Assembly (NCBI GenBank): GCA_017542145.1
Contig: JAFXXQ010000037.1
Span: 124,001 to 188,000 of the forward strand
From: Bacteroidaceae bacterium
GTDB lineage: Bacteria; Bacteroidota; Bacteroidia; Bacteroidales; Bacteroidaceae
DNA: 64,000 nt
Direction: 5' to 3'
This document shows positions 53,159 to 62,068 of this stretch, piece by piece. How positions within the stretch are numbered: position 1 is the first letter of the stretch; each line of letters opens with the position of its first letter. Position numbers and translations under genes: made by a program. Below the pieces are notes generated by a model. It saw nothing but the letters and a program-made list of their open reading frames with translations. It made no database searches and was not told where the DNA came from.

Positions 53159-54700
53159 TTACTTCAGCGCTTTATTCAGCATGTAGTACATCTCGTTGTT
53201 CTGCAGCAGCTGCTTGAACTCGTAGGTCTTCGTGTCCTTGTTGATCTTGACATACTCGATGCCGCAGATTTCAGCAAAATCCTCCCAGTATTCCTCGGAG
53301 ATGTCGTAAGAGAAGGCGCTGTGGTGCGTACCGCCGGCGAGAATCCAAGCGCCGGCACCAATCTCGAACGTGGGCTGCGGCACCCAGAGGGCGCTGGCCA
53401 CGGGGAGTTTAGGCATGGGCTTCGGCTCGATGCACTCCACCTCCTGTGAAATGAGGCGGAAGCGGTTGCCGAGGTCGACGACGGTAGCCTTGATGCCGCG
53501 GCCTACCTTCGAGGTGAAGACGAGGCGGGCGGTCTGCTGCTTGCGGATGCCGATGCCGAGGAAGTGTACCTCAAGCTTGGGCTTGTCGGTAGCGATGAGC
53601 GGGCAGATTTCGAGCATGTGGCTCTGGAGGCACGAGCTGCGGTCGCCGGCGAAGTTGAGCGTGTAGTCCTCGAGGAACGAGCAGCCCTTGGGCATGCCCT
53701 GTTGCATCACCCAGAGGGTGCGACAGAGGCAGGCGGTCTTCCAGTCGCCCTCGGCGCCGAAGCCGTAACCCTCTTCCATGAGACGCTGTGAGGCGAGGCC
53801 GGGAATCTGGTCGAAGCCGCAGAAATTCGGGTCATTAATGTCGGCATCGCCGAGGTCGTCGAAATTGGTGGTGAAAGCGTTAGCGCCTTCGTCCTTCAGC
53901 ACGCGGCGAAGGGCAATCTCGGCCTTGGCTGAGTTCTTCACCTTCTCCCAATAGACTTTCTCGCCACTCTCGTCAATCTTGATGGTGTAGAGCTTCTTGT
54001 ACTCCTCGACGAGCTCGTCGGCCTCCTTGTCGGTAACCTTCTTGTAGTACTCCATCAGCGAGCTGACGGGGTAGTAGTCAACATGATAGCCCATGCGCTG
54101 CTCGAACTCCACACGGTCGCCGTCGGTAACGGCCACGTTGTTCATGTTCATGCCGAACATGAGGCAGCGGACGTTCTTGGCATCGGCGACGCCGACAGCC
54201 ACGCGTGCCCAGACGGCAATCTTCTTCTGTGCCTCTTCGCTCTTCCAGTAGCCGCAGACCACCTTGCGGGGGACGCGCATACGAGTGCAGATGTGTCCGA
54301 ACTCGATGTCGCCGTGAGCGCTCTGGTTGAGGTTCATGAAGTCCATGTCGATGGCATCCCAGGGGATTTCGGCGTTGTATTGGGTGTGGAAGTGGAGGAG
54401 GGGTTTCTGCAGGTCCTGCAAACCCTTAATCCACATCTTGGCGGGGGAGAACGTGTGCATCCAGGTGATGATGCCGACGCACTTCTCGTCGTTGTTGGCA
54501 GCCTTCATGACGGCTTCCACTTCCTTCGAGCTGTTGGCTGTGCCTTTATAGACGATTTTGACGGGGATGTTGCCGCTCTCGTTGAGGCCAGCAACCATTT
54601 CTTTTGAATGTCCGTCAACGGCAACCACGGCATCGCCTCCGTAAAGAAGCTGTGCACCAGTCACCCACCAAATTTCAAAATTTTCAAATACGTTTTTCAT
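53159..54700 (-). CDS. araA: L-arabinose isomerase
   Basis: This 513-residue enzyme converts L-arabinose to L-ribulose, the first step of arabinose catabolism. It matches AraA along its length: FEIWWVTGAQLLYG, CVGIITWMHTFSPAKMWI, LHFHTQYNAEIPWDAIDMDFMNLNQSAHGD with conserved histidines, and the manganese-site glutamate regions including LMEEGYGFGAEGDWKTACLCR and HMLEICP. It follows araD by 27 bases on the same strand and ends at the shared terminator, so it is the last gene of the galM-symporter-araD-araA operon. Confidence 0.97.
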   Translation of the reverse strand: MKNVFENFEIWWVTGAQLLYGGDAVVAVDGHSKEMVAGLNESGNIPVKIVYKGTANSSKEVEAVMKAANNDEKCVGIITWMHTFSPAKMWIKGLQDLQKPLLHFHTQYNAEIPWDAIDMDFMNLNQSAHGDIEFGHICTRMRVPRKVVCGYWKSEEAQKKIAVWARVAVGVADAKNVRCLMFGMNMNNVAVTDGDRVEFEQRMGYHVDYYPVSSLMEYYKKVTDKEADELVEEYKKLYTIKIDESGEKVYWEKVKNSAKAEIALRRVLKDEGANAFTTNFDDLGDADINDPNFCGFDQIPGLASQRLMEEGYGFGAEGDWKTACLCRTLWVMQQGMPKGCSFLEDYTLNFAGDRSSCLQSHMLEICPLIATDKPKLEVHFLGIGIRKQQTARLVFTSKVGRGIKATVVDLGNRFRLISQEVECIEPKPMPKLPVASALWVPQPTFEIGAGAWILAGGTHHSAFSYDISEEYWEDFAEICGIEYVKINKDTKTYEFKQLLQNNEMYYMLNKALK

Positions 54701-54727
54701 TGTGTGATGTTAAAAAGTTAAAGTTGT

Positions 54728-55444
54728 TTATTTCTTCTTTTGGCCGTAGTAGGCGTTTGGGCCGTGTTTGCGGCTGTAGTGTTTCTCGATGAGGTGTTTG
54801 TTCATCGAGGGGACGTGGGTGACGACGTCTAACGTGTTGAGGTGGAGGGTTGATGACACGAAGGCCATCTTGGCTACCTCCTCCAGCACTACGGCGTTGT
54901 GAACAGCATTATCGGCATCCGTGCCCCAGGCGAAGGGGCCGTGGTTGCGTACCAGCACGGCGGGCGTGTCGTCGGGGTTCATGTCCTTGAAACGCTCGAC
55001 GATGACGTTGCCCGTCTCCTTCTCGTATTCGCCGAACACCTCTGCCTTCTTCATGTCGCGTGTGCAGGGGATGTCGTCGTGGAAGTAGTCGGCATGGGTG
55101 GTGCCGATGTTGGGGATATCGCGTCCGGCCTGTGCCCAGGCGGTGGCAAAGGTGGAGTGGGTGTGCACCACGCCGCCGATGTTGGGGAAAGCACGGTAGA
55201 GGACAACGTGGGTAGGGGTGTCGGACGAGGGGTTAAGGTCGCCCTCAACCACCTTGCCGTCCAAGTCCACCACCACCATGTCGGAGGGTTTCATGTTGTC
55301 GTAGCTCACGCCGCTGGGCTTGATGACGACCAGTCCGCTCTCACGGTCGATGGCCGACACGTTGCCCCACGTGAAGATGACGAGCCCATGTTTCACAAGG
55401 TCGAGGTTGGCCTTGCATACTTTGGCTTTCAGTTCCTCCAGCAT
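54728..55444 (-). CDS. araD: L-ribulose-5-phosphate 4-epimerase
   Basis: This 238-residue class II aldolase-fold epimerase interconverts L-ribulose-5-phosphate and D-xylulose-5-phosphate. Motifs seen are [40 protein letters not shown] and GTTHADYF with the zinc histidines, and RNHGPFAWG. It starts 3 bases after the symporter stop and precedes araA, so the three are clearly cotranscribed. Its product feeds transketolase, encoded about 9 kb away on the same strand. Confidence 0.96.
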   Translation of the reverse strand: MLEELKAKVCKANLDLVKHGLVIFTWGNVSAIDRESGLVVIKPSGVSYDNMKPSDMVVVDLDGKVVEGDLNPSSDTPTHVVLYRAFPNIGGVVHTHSTFATAWAQAGRDIPNIGTTHADYFHDDIPCTRDMKKAEVFGEYEKETGNVIVERFKDMNPDDTPAVLVRNHGPFAWGTDADNAVHNAVVLEEVAKMAFVSSTLHLNTLDVVTHVPSMNKHLIEKHYSRKHGPNAYYGQKKK

Positions 55445-55447
55445 GGC

Positions 55448-57190
55448 TTACCAGAAATAGATGTAGAATGTCACGATGACGGCGAGGATGATGACCGTGT
55501 GGAAGATGTCCCACCCGTTCCACGAGGCGCGGGTCTCGGCCTTCTGCTCCTTGGTGGCGGTGCCGAATACGAGGCCTTGTATCTGCTCGACAGCCGGCTT
55601 CTTGGTGCACAGCGAGATGGCAAGGCACACCAGGATGCAGGTAATGAAGGTGCAGACGCCGAACGTGTAGATGTTCATCTCGTTGAATACGTAGGTGAAC
55701 GCATTGTGTGACTGGGGATTGATGATCATCGTTACAAGACGCAGGGCACCGATGACGATGCCGATGATGAGCGTCCACATACCAGCCTTGGCCGTTGTCT
55801 TCTTCCAGCAGATACCGAGCAGGAAGACGGTGGCGATGGCGGGAGCCAGCAGGCTCTGGATGTTCTGGATGTAGGCATAGAGGTTCTTACCCATGGCCTG
55901 GATGACGAAAATCCACAGCACACCGAGCACGACGACGACGACGGTGGCGATACGGCCGATGCTGACGAGGCGCTTCTCCTCCGTCTCGGGGTGCTTGCGC
56001 TTGTAGATGTCAATGGTGTAGAGCATGGCGCTGGAGTTGTAGAGCGATGCCAGCGAGCTCATCAGGGCGGCCAGGATACCGCAGATGACGACGCCCTTCA
56101 GGCCGATGGGCAACAAGGTGTTCACTAGCATGGGGAAGGCGAGGTCGGGGTTCTGCAGGGCTCCGGTGGCGGCGTCGGGCATCAGGGCAGCGGCGAGCTG
56201 GGCACCGATGGCCGAGTCGGGCTTCTTCGTCAGGGCGAAGGCAATCATGCCGGGGACGAGGAACAGGAACACGGGCAGCAGCTTCAGGTAGGCACCGAAG
56301 ATGGTACCGCGGCGGGCTTCCTTCTGGTTCTTGCCGGAGAGCACACGCTGGACGATGAACTGGTCGGTACACCAGTACCAGAAGCCGATGATCATCGAGC
56401 AGAATAGAGCTCCGTACCACGGGTATTCGGCGTCGTGTCCGCTACGCATCAGCGTGGTCATGCCGTCGCCATATTCGTTGACGGGCTGTGAGGAGCAGAT
56501 GGCCATCATCTCGTTCCAGCCGCCCAGCTCCTTCAGTCCTATCCACAGGATGACGAGCGAGCCGATGAGCAGGATGGGTGTCTGCAGGATGGAGGTCTTG
56601 AGCACCGACTCCATGCCGCCGATGACGGTGTAGATGGCGGTGATGATCACGAGGGCGATGGCTGCTACCCAGAAGTTAATGCCCAGCAGGGTGTTGAGGG
56701 CGAGGCCGCCGGCCATGACGGTGACGGAGACCTTCGTGAGGACGTAGCTGGCCAGCGACAGCCAGGTGAGGATGCCGCGGCTCTCCTTGTTGTAGCGTTT
56801 CTCGAGGAACTCGGGCATGGTATAGACCATCGAGCGCGAGTAGAAGGGTACGAACACCCAGCCGAGCAGCAGGATCATCCATCCGTGCATTTCCCAGTGA
56901 GCCTGGGCCATACCGCTGGTGGCACCCGAGCCGGCGAGGCCGATGAGGTGTTCAGAGCCGATGTTGGAGGCGAAGATCGAGGCACCGATGGCAATCCATG
57001 TGGCGCTGCGTCCGTTCAGGAAGTAGTCGCCTGAGGTCTCTTTTTTCTTTTTCGACACGTCCCAGCAAATCCAGATCATTGCCACGAAGAAGAGGGCAAC
57101 GAAAATCCAGTCCAAGGTGTGGAGGCTGATGCGGTTAAGGTCTTGAGCCGCTGCCGCTGCTGTTGCGGCTTGTAACAGTTGGAAGTTCAT
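55448..57190 (-). CDS. Sodium:solute symporter (SSS family), likely arabinose or galactose transporter
   Basis: This is a 580-residue inner-membrane transporter of the solute:sodium symporter family with about 14 hydrophobic segments. Family signatures are GDYFLNGRSATWIAIGASIFASNIGSEHLIGLAGSG, PFYSRSMVYTMPEFLEKRY and WYWCTDQFIVQRVLSGKNQKEARRG. It resembles SGLT-type sugar carriers. Its position between galM and araD argues for uptake of L-arabinose, and possibly galactose. It begins 31 bases after galM. Confidence 0.94.
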   Translation of the reverse strand: MNFQLLQAATAAAAAQDLNRISLHTLDWIFVALFFVAMIWICWDVSKKKKETSGDYFLNGRSATWIAIGASIFASNIGSEHLIGLAGSGATSGMAQAHWEMHGWMILLLGWVFVPFYSRSMVYTMPEFLEKRYNKESRGILTWLSLASYVLTKVSVTVMAGGLALNTLLGINFWVAAIALVIITAIYTVIGGMESVLKTSILQTPILLIGSLVILWIGLKELGGWNEMMAICSSQPVNEYGDGMTTLMRSGHDAEYPWYGALFCSMIIGFWYWCTDQFIVQRVLSGKNQKEARRGTIFGAYLKLLPVFLFLVPGMIAFALTKKPDSAIGAQLAAALMPDAATGALQNPDLAFPMLVNTLLPIGLKGVVICGILAALMSSLASLYNSSAMLYTIDIYKRKHPETEEKRLVSIGRIATVVVVVLGVLWIFVIQAMGKNLYAYIQNIQSLLAPAIATVFLLGICWKKTTAKAGMWTLIIGIVIGALRLVTMIINPQSHNAFTYVFNEMNIYTFGVCTFITCILVCLAISLCTKKPAVEQIQGLVFGTATKEQKAETRASWNGWDIFHTVIILAVIVTFYIYFW

Positions 57191-57221
57191 GTGATTTTAT
57201 TTACGGTTTGACATGTACGGT

Positions 57222-58574
57222 TTACTTCTTCTCTTCGCAGCAATCTTTCTGCTCTTTGTCGCAGTTCTCATGGCCCTCCTTGCAGCAGGCGCCTTCGGTG
57301 CTGAACTGGTAGATGACGATGCTCTCATACTCCTGTCCAGGGGCGAGGGTGGCATCAGGCCAGCCGCAGAGGTCGCTCTTGTTGGGCGTGTCGGGGAACT
57401 TCTGCGTTTCGAGGCAAACGGCGGTGCGGTGCTCGATGGGTTTGCCGTCCTTGCCTTTTACAGTGCCGTCGAGGAAGTTGCCCGTATATACCTGGATGCC
57501 GGGTTCGTTAGTGAAGACGTCCATGCGGATGCCTGTCAGGGGGCTGACGAGCGTGGCGGCGAGGGTGATGCCGCCCTTGCCTTCGTGTTCGCAGTGGTGG
57601 CCTTCGCCTTTCTCCTCACCCTCTTCGCAGCAGGCTTCGCCGCTTTCCTTGTCGCACTTCCCGTCGCCCTTACAGCAGGGTTTGTTGAGCACCCAGTTGT
57701 GGTCGTAGCCCTTGCCGAAGCGCAGCTGCTCGTTGTCGGCGTTGATGTCCTGCCCGATGGGTTTCGGCGAGGTGAAGTCGAACGGTGTGCCGGCCACGGG
57801 AGCAATCTCGCCGGTGGTCATGAAGGTGGCATCGACGGGGGTGTAGTTGTCGGCATTGAGGCAGAGCAGATGGTTAGTGATGGGGGTGCCGTTGCCGTTG
57901 AGGTTGAAGTAGAGGTGGCTGCAGGTGTTGATGACGGTTTTCTTGTCCGTGGTGGCAGTCCACTTCATGGCCAGCTTGCCGCAGGGGGTGAGGGTGTACT
58001 GCACCTTACCCTTGACGGTGCCGGGGAAGCCAGCCTCGCCGTCGGGGCTCACGAAAGACATGGTGATGCTGTTGTCGGTCACTTCCTCCACGTCCATCAC
58101 CTTGTACTGCCAGCCCATGTAGTCGCCCTGGAAGCCGAACTTCTTGGGGTCGAGCGTGCAACCGCCGTGCAGGCAGTGGCCGAAGTTGTTCTGCGGCAGC
58201 TGGTACTCTGTGCCGTCGAGGGTAATCTTACCTCCGGCGATACGGTTGGCATAGCGTCCGATGGTGGCGCCGAAGTCACTCTCGATGGTGCTGTAGGCCT
58301 GGATGCTGGGCTGGCCGACGCAGACGTCCTTCAGCTTGCCCTCCTTGTCGGGCACCATGATGCTGACCACGCGTGCGCCGAAGTTCGTCACGCACACCTC
58401 CATGCCTGCTTCGTTGCGCAGCGTGTAGAGGTCGGTTTTCTTCCCTTGCAGTTCGGCCTGGAAGTCGGCACGTTTCAGCCCGCTCAGGGCCACTCCTTCT
58501 TTCGGTGCTGTCTTGCACCCTGCCAGCAGCGCCACACAGCAGACCATGCCGGCAAAAATACGTAATACTTTCAT
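57222..58574 (-). CDS. galM: Aldose 1-epimerase (galactose mutarotase), lipoprotein with cysteine-rich insert and tail
   Basis: This is a 450-residue mutarotase that interconverts sugar anomers. Catalytic candidates are H136 (HCLHGG), H220 (NTCSHLYFNL) and E389 (CLETQKFPD), and the substrate arginine lies in GRYANRI. It carries a lipobox (LLAGC, C20), so it works outside the cytoplasm. Two features are unusual. Residues about 298-335 form an inserted loop with six cysteines, three histidines and many acidic residues (KPCCKGDGKCDKESGEACCE then ...HHCEHEGKGG). The last 23 residues add CC, C and CC motifs. Both look metal-binding. It is the first gene of the arabinose operon. Confidence 0.93.
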   Translation of the reverse strand: MKVLRIFAGMVCCVALLAGCKTAPKEGVALSGLKRADFQAELQGKKTDLYTLRNEAGMEVCVTNFGARVVSIMVPDKEGKLKDVCVGQPSIQAYSTIESDFGATIGRYANRIAGGKITLDGTEYQLPQNNFGHCLHGGCTLDPKKFGFQGDYMGWQYKVMDVEEVTDNSITMSFVSPDGEAGFPGTVKGKVQYTLTPCGKLAMKWTATTDKKTVINTCSHLYFNLNGNGTPITNHLLCLNADNYTPVDATFMTTGEIAPVAGTPFDFTSPKPIGQDINADNEQLRFGKGYDHNWVLNKPCCKGDGKCDKESGEACCEEGEEKGEGHHCEHEGKGGITLAATLVSPLTGIRMDVFTNEPGIQVYTGNFLDGTVKGKDGKPIEHRTAVCLETQKFPDTPNKSDLCGWPDATLAPGQEYESIVIYQFSTEGACCKEGHENCDKEQKDCCEEKK

Positions 58575-58693
58575 AATGAATGATTAATAAATGATATTAA
58601 GTATAGATTCCTATTTTAGCGTGTAAAGTTACAAAATATATTTGTATGTGCGAAGCGTTTGCCCGTTTTTTTTCGCTGCGTGCGGAAAAAAAC

Positions 58694-58794
58694 CAGAGGG
58701 ACGTACGCGGCAGAAGGGCCTTCGCATGCGGCAGAAAGGCCTTTGCGCACGACAGATGAGCCTTCGCACGCGGCAGAAGGACGGACGGGGCGGG
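58694..58794. repeat. Array of 21-bp repeats upstream of galM
   Basis: CAGA starts units at 58711, 58732, 58753 and 58774, exactly 21 bp apart. Three units share CAGAwrrGCCTTyGC and the fourth is partial. A shortened 17-bp unit begins at 58694. Confidence 0.88.
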
Positions 58795-58813
58795 GTGTTT
58801 AGGAAATGTTAAA

Positions 58814-58947
58814 GCGTAACCTGTGACCTTTGTGACCTCTCCTTTCTGCGCACGCGCGATATTTTTATATATATTTCCATATATCTATATAACTGCGTAA
58901 CTGTGCACACGTGCGAAAGGAAAGATCGCAAAGGTCACAGGTAACAC
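58814..58947. mobile_element. MITE-like inverted-repeat element, 134 bp
   Basis: Arms of about 40 bases are imperfect inverted copies. Both contain TACCTGTGACCTTTG or its close variant, then CCTTTC and a GC-rich alternating stretch (GCGCACGCGC, GCACGTGTGC). The centre is almost pure AT with runs of TATA. No coding capacity and no clear target duplication are seen. The shape fits a small non-autonomous element or a folded RNA structure. Confidence 0.65.
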
Positions 58948-58996
58948 TTTCTGAAAGAGGAAGTGGCTGGGGGAAACGTTAAAAAAGGTGTTTTCC

Positions 58997-59027
58997 TTGC
59001 TTGTTTGCGGGCAATGATGTACCTTCG
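58997..59027 (+). promoter_or_regulatory. Predicted promoter of the DUF4827-glmM unit
   Basis: TACCTTCG at 59020-59027 is one base off TAnnTTTG, and TTG at 58997-58999 lies 20 bases upstream. Transcription would begin near 59034, which favours the 59053 start. Confidence 0.45.
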
Positions 59028-59052
59028 CAGGCTAAAACGTATGTGTGCATCT

Positions 59053-59730
59053 ATGAGAAAACTGAAACCATTGTTCATCGCCATACTGGCGGCCGTGACG
59101 CTGCAGCTCGCGGGGTGCAGGAAGTACGAGACCTACGCCGAAAAGAAGGAGAAGGAGGACAACGCCATAGCCAAGTTCATCGACGACGGCGGCATCGACG
59201 GACGTCCCATCAAGGTGATCACTGAGGAGGAATTCTATGCCCAGGACAGCCTGACGAACGTGGCCGAAAACGAGTACGTGCTGTTCAAGCAGACGGGTGT
59301 TTATATGCAGATTGTCCGCAAGGGCGAGGGGCGTGTCCACGCGAAGGGCGAGAACCGCAACTACCTGGCACGCTACATCGAATATAGTGTCGCTGACCGC
59401 GACACGATGACGCTGAACCTCTACGACTCGCGTCCCGAGCAGATGACCGTCAAGCGCACGGGCGACACCTTCAGCGGCTCGTTCACCTACGGCCACATGC
59501 TCTCCGTCTATGGCAGCCTGGCGAACCAGTCGGTCTATTCATACTACAGCTCCACCACCACGACCTTCCCCGAAGGGTGGCTGGTGCCCTTCCCGTACAT
59601 CACGCCTGGACGGCCCAACGACAAGGCTGCGAAGGTGCGCATCATCGCTCCGCACGACTACGGCACCTCGCTTGCCATACAGCAGATATACGCTACTTTC
59701 TACGAAATTACCATCATGCCTGAACCTTAA
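59053..59730 (+). CDS. DUF4827 FKBP-like lipoprotein
   Basis: This 225-residue lipoprotein has lipobox LQLAGC at about residue 18 and then YETYAEKKEKEDNAIAKFIDDGGIDGRPIKVITEEEF. This matches the Bacteroidales DUF4827 family, which has an FKBP-like fold and no proven activity. The start at 59053 (MRKLKPLF) suits both the signal and the promoter; 59041 is the alternative. It is followed after 15 bases by glmM, an arrangement I believe is common in Bacteroidales, so it may have a cell-envelope role. Confidence 0.88.
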   Translation: MRKLKPLFIAILAAVTLQLAGCRKYETYAEKKEKEDNAIAKFIDDGGIDGRPIKVITEEEFYAQDSLTNVAENEYVLFKQTGVYMQIVRKGEGRVHAKGENRNYLARYIEYSVADRDTMTLNLYDSRPEQMTVKRTGDTFSGSFTYGHMLSVYGSLANQSVYSYYSSTTTTFPEGWLVPFPYITPGRPNDKAAKVRIIAPHDYGTSLAIQQIYATFYEITIMPEP

Positions 59731-59745
59731 AAAAACTAACTTTAT

Positions 59746-61152
59746 ATGTCACTCATTAAATCTATTTCCGGCATTCGCGGCACCATAGGCGGAGTGGCCG
59801 GCGAAGGGCTCAATCCACTCGACATCACAAAGTTCACCGCTGCCTATGCTACTCTCATCCGCAAGACCTATCAGGGCGAGGCACGTCATATTGTCGTCGG
59901 GCGCGACGCCCGCATCTCGGGCGAGATGGTGCGCCAGTGCGTCTGCGGCACCCTGATGGGCATGGGTTTCGACGTGCTCGACATCGGGCTGGCCACGACA
60001 CCCACCACCGAGCTGGCCGTCACCATGTCCGGTGCCTGCGGAGGCATCATCCTTACCGCTTCGCACAACCCTCGCCAATGGAATGCCCTGAAGCTGCTGA
60101 ACGCCCGGGGCGAGTTCCTGAACGCCGCCGAGGGTGCCGAGGTGCTGCGCATCGCCACCGACGAGGCCTTCACTTTTGCCGAAGTGGACGGGCTGGGCAA
60201 ATACACCCGCGACGAATCCTACGGACAGCGCCACATCGACGCCGTACTTGCGCTGGGGCTCGTCGACGTTGAAGCTATCCGCAAGGCACATTTCAAGGTG
60301 GCCATCGATACCGTCAACTCCGTAGGCGGCATCATCCTGCCCCCGCTGCTCCGTCAGCTGGGCGTGGAGAAGGTCGAGGGGCTCTACACCGAGCCGACGG
60401 GCGACTTCCAGCACAATCCTGAGCCGCTTGAGAAGAATCTGGGCGGCATCATGGCATTGATGAAGACCTCCGACTGCGACGTGGCCTTCGTCGTTGACCC
60501 CGATGTGGACCGTTTGGCTGTCATCGATGAGAAGGGCGCCATGTACGGCGAAGAATACACGCTGGTCACCGTGGCCGACTACATCCTGCAGCATACACCC
60601 GGCAATACCGTCAGCAACCTCAGTTCCACACGTGCCCTGCGCGATGTCACGCAACGCTACGGACAGCAGTACAATGCCTCTGCCGTGGGCGAAGTGAACG
60701 TCGTCGCGAAGATGAAGGCAACAGATGCTGTCATCGGAGGCGAGGGCAACGGAGGTGTCATCTATCCCGCCAGCCACTACGGACGCGATGCCCTCGTCGG
60801 TATCGCCCTCTTCCTGACGTATCTGGCCAAGAAGGGTTGCGCGGTGAGCGAGCTGCGCAAGACCTATCCGTCCTATTTTATGGCAAAGAACCGCATCGAT
60901 CTCACGCCCGATACCGATGTGGATGCTGTGCTAGCAAAGGTGAAGGCGCTCTACTCATCTGCTGAGAACAAGGCTGCCGGCGTAGCAATTACTGACATCG
61001 ACGGCGTTAAGATTGATTTCCCCGATAAGTGGGTACATCTCCGCAAGAGTAACACCGAGCCCATCGTCCGCGTCTATAGCGAGGCACATACACCCGAAGA
61101 TGCTGCCGAAATAGGCGAGAAGGTGATGGAGGTGGTGAAAAGTATGGTCTGA
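59746..61152 (+). CDS. glmM: Phosphoglucosamine mutase
   Basis: This 468-residue enzyme of the alpha-phosphohexomutase family converts glucosamine-6-phosphate to glucosamine-1-phosphate for cell-wall synthesis. It shows SISGIRGTIGG at the N-terminus, the phosphoserine loop TASHNPRQWNALK, the metal loop DPDVDRLA, the sugar loop GEGNGGVIYP and the phosphate-binding RKSNTEPIVRVY. The serine in TASHNP is the residue that carries the phosphate. Phosphoglucomutase or phosphomannomutase activity is possible, but the length and motif set fit the Bacteroidales GlmM type. Its TGA overlaps the next start by one base. Confidence 0.93.
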   Translation: MSLIKSISGIRGTIGGVAGEGLNPLDITKFTAAYATLIRKTYQGEARHIVVGRDARISGEMVRQCVCGTLMGMGFDVLDIGLATTPTTELAVTMSGACGGIILTASHNPRQWNALKLLNARGEFLNAAEGAEVLRIATDEAFTFAEVDGLGKYTRDESYGQRHIDAVLALGLVDVEAIRKAHFKVAIDTVNSVGGIILPPLLRQLGVEKVEGLYTEPTGDFQHNPEPLEKNLGGIMALMKTSDCDVAFVVDPDVDRLAVIDEKGAMYGEEYTLVTVADYILQHTPGNTVSNLSSTRALRDVTQRYGQQYNASAVGEVNVVAKMKATDAVIGGEGNGGVIYPASHYGRDALVGIALFLTYLAKKGCAVSELRKTYPSYFMAKNRIDLTPDTDVDAVLAKVKALYSSAENKAAGVAITDIDGVKIDFPDKWVHLRKSNTEPIVRVYSEAHTPEDAAEIGEKVMEVVKSMV

Positions 61153-61646
61153 TGGCGCAGAAAACGAGCAAGACGAATGCGGCGCGCCTGCTTGACCAGC
61201 AGAAGATTGCCTACGAGCTGGTGCCGTATGAGGTGGATGAGAGCGACCTCAGCGCACCCCACGTAGCAGCCTCGCTGAGCGAGCCGATTGAGCAGGTTTT
61301 CAAGACTATCGTCCTGCATGGCGACAAGACGGGCCACTTCGTCTGTGTTATTCCGGGTGAGGCGGAAATAGACCTGAAGTTGGCAGCCAAAGTGTCGGGC
61401 AACAAAAGTTGCGCCCTGCTGCCGCTGAAGGAACTGCTGCCGCTGACGGGCTACGTGCGCGGGGGCTGTTCGCCCATCGGCATGAAGAAACGATTCCCAA
61501 CTTACTTTCACGAGAGTTGCCTCGCGTTTCCATATATCTACGTTAGCGCCGGACAACGTGGTCTGCAGTTCAAAATTGCTCCGCAGGACCTCATCCGTGC
61601 TGCTTCCGCTACTACCGCAAAACTATTTGATTCGATTGACTTATGA
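61152..61646 (+). CDS. ybaK: Cys-tRNA(Pro)/Cys-tRNA(Cys) deacylase
   Basis: This 164-residue protein is a YbaK/EbsC-type trans-editing enzyme that hydrolyses Cys-tRNAPro made in error. It has KTNAARLLDQQKIAYELVPYEVDE at the N-terminus, the conserved lysine in QVFKTIVLHGD, VIPGEAEIDLKLAAKVSGNKS and GYVRGGCSPIGMKK. It overlaps glmM by one base at the start and the next gene by four at the end, so the three genes are translationally coupled. Confidence 0.95.
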   Translation: MAQKTSKTNAARLLDQQKIAYELVPYEVDESDLSAPHVAASLSEPIEQVFKTIVLHGDKTGHFVCVIPGEAEIDLKLAAKVSGNKSCALLPLKELLPLTGYVRGGCSPIGMKKRFPTYFHESCLAFPYIYVSAGQRGLQFKIAPQDLIRAASATTAKLFDSIDL

Positions 61647-62038
61647 AAATTACAGAAACCATGTTGAAGCCGCTTGTCGAGCGGTTGCAGAAAACCGACT
61701 GGAAGGGCGAGTCGCAGAAGGTGCTGAGTTTCCTTCGGAAGTACGCCCTTCGTGCAGGGCGCATTGCTGCCAAGCCGCTCCTGCAGTTCTACTATGTGAT
61801 GACGGATGAGAACGTAACAGCGCGCGACAAGGCACTTATCTACGGCTCGTTGCTCTACATCCTTGTGCCGGGCGACATCATCCCTCGCAGGGTATTTAAT
61901 ATGCTGGGCATTATGGACGACATTGGTGCCGTGATGATTGTCTATACCCGTATTAAGAATAAGATTACGCCTGCCATCAATTTCAAGGTGGAAGAGACGC
62001 TGGACGAGTGGTTTGGCACGAAGTTCGACGTCGTTTAA
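61643..62038 (+). CDS. DUF1232 (YkvA-like) membrane protein
   Basis: This 131-residue protein carries the DUF1232 motif: TARDKALIYGSLLYILVPGDIIPR, then LGIMDDIGAVMIVYTRIKNKI. These have one or two short hydrophobic segments and probably sit in the inner membrane; function is unknown. It starts inside the ybaK stop (ATGA overlap) and ends 30 bases from the convergent hemW. Confidence 0.92.
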   Translation: MKITETMLKPLVERLQKTDWKGESQKVLSFLRKYALRAGRIAAKPLLQFYYVMTDENVTARDKALIYGSLLYILVPGDIIPRRVFNMLGIMDDIGAVMIVYTRIKNKITPAINFKVEETLDEWFGTKFDVV

Positions 62039-62068
62039 CCCTCACACATATAGTTTGTTGGATTTGCT

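Larger units (their letters stand above)
58575..59052. other. Divergent intergenic region between galM and the DUF4827 gene
   Basis: This 478-base gap has a possible galM -7 box (complement of 58624-58631, TAACTTTA), the 21-bp array at 58694-58794, the inverted-repeat element at 58814-58947, and a promoter for the plus-strand gene. No gene is visible. Confidence 0.6.

Noticed and set aside
54083..54607. Long open frame antisense to araA.
   Set aside because: araA is intact on the minus strand and the antisense product is compositionally odd.
57213..58565. A 450-codon open frame on the plus strand mirroring galM almost end to end.
   Set aside because: It is the antisense frame of a clear mutarotase gene. 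Its product is a valine/alanine/glycine-rich string without motifs, as expected from the codon bias of the real gene.
58814..58947. Rho-independent terminator for galM or the downstream unit.
   Set aside because: The element lies upstream of both gene starts, its arms are 40 bases long with a large AT-rich centre, and no T-run follows.
59749..60777. A 342-codon antisense frame over glmM.
   Set aside because: glmM has every family motif on the plus strand, and the antisense product matches nothing I recognise.
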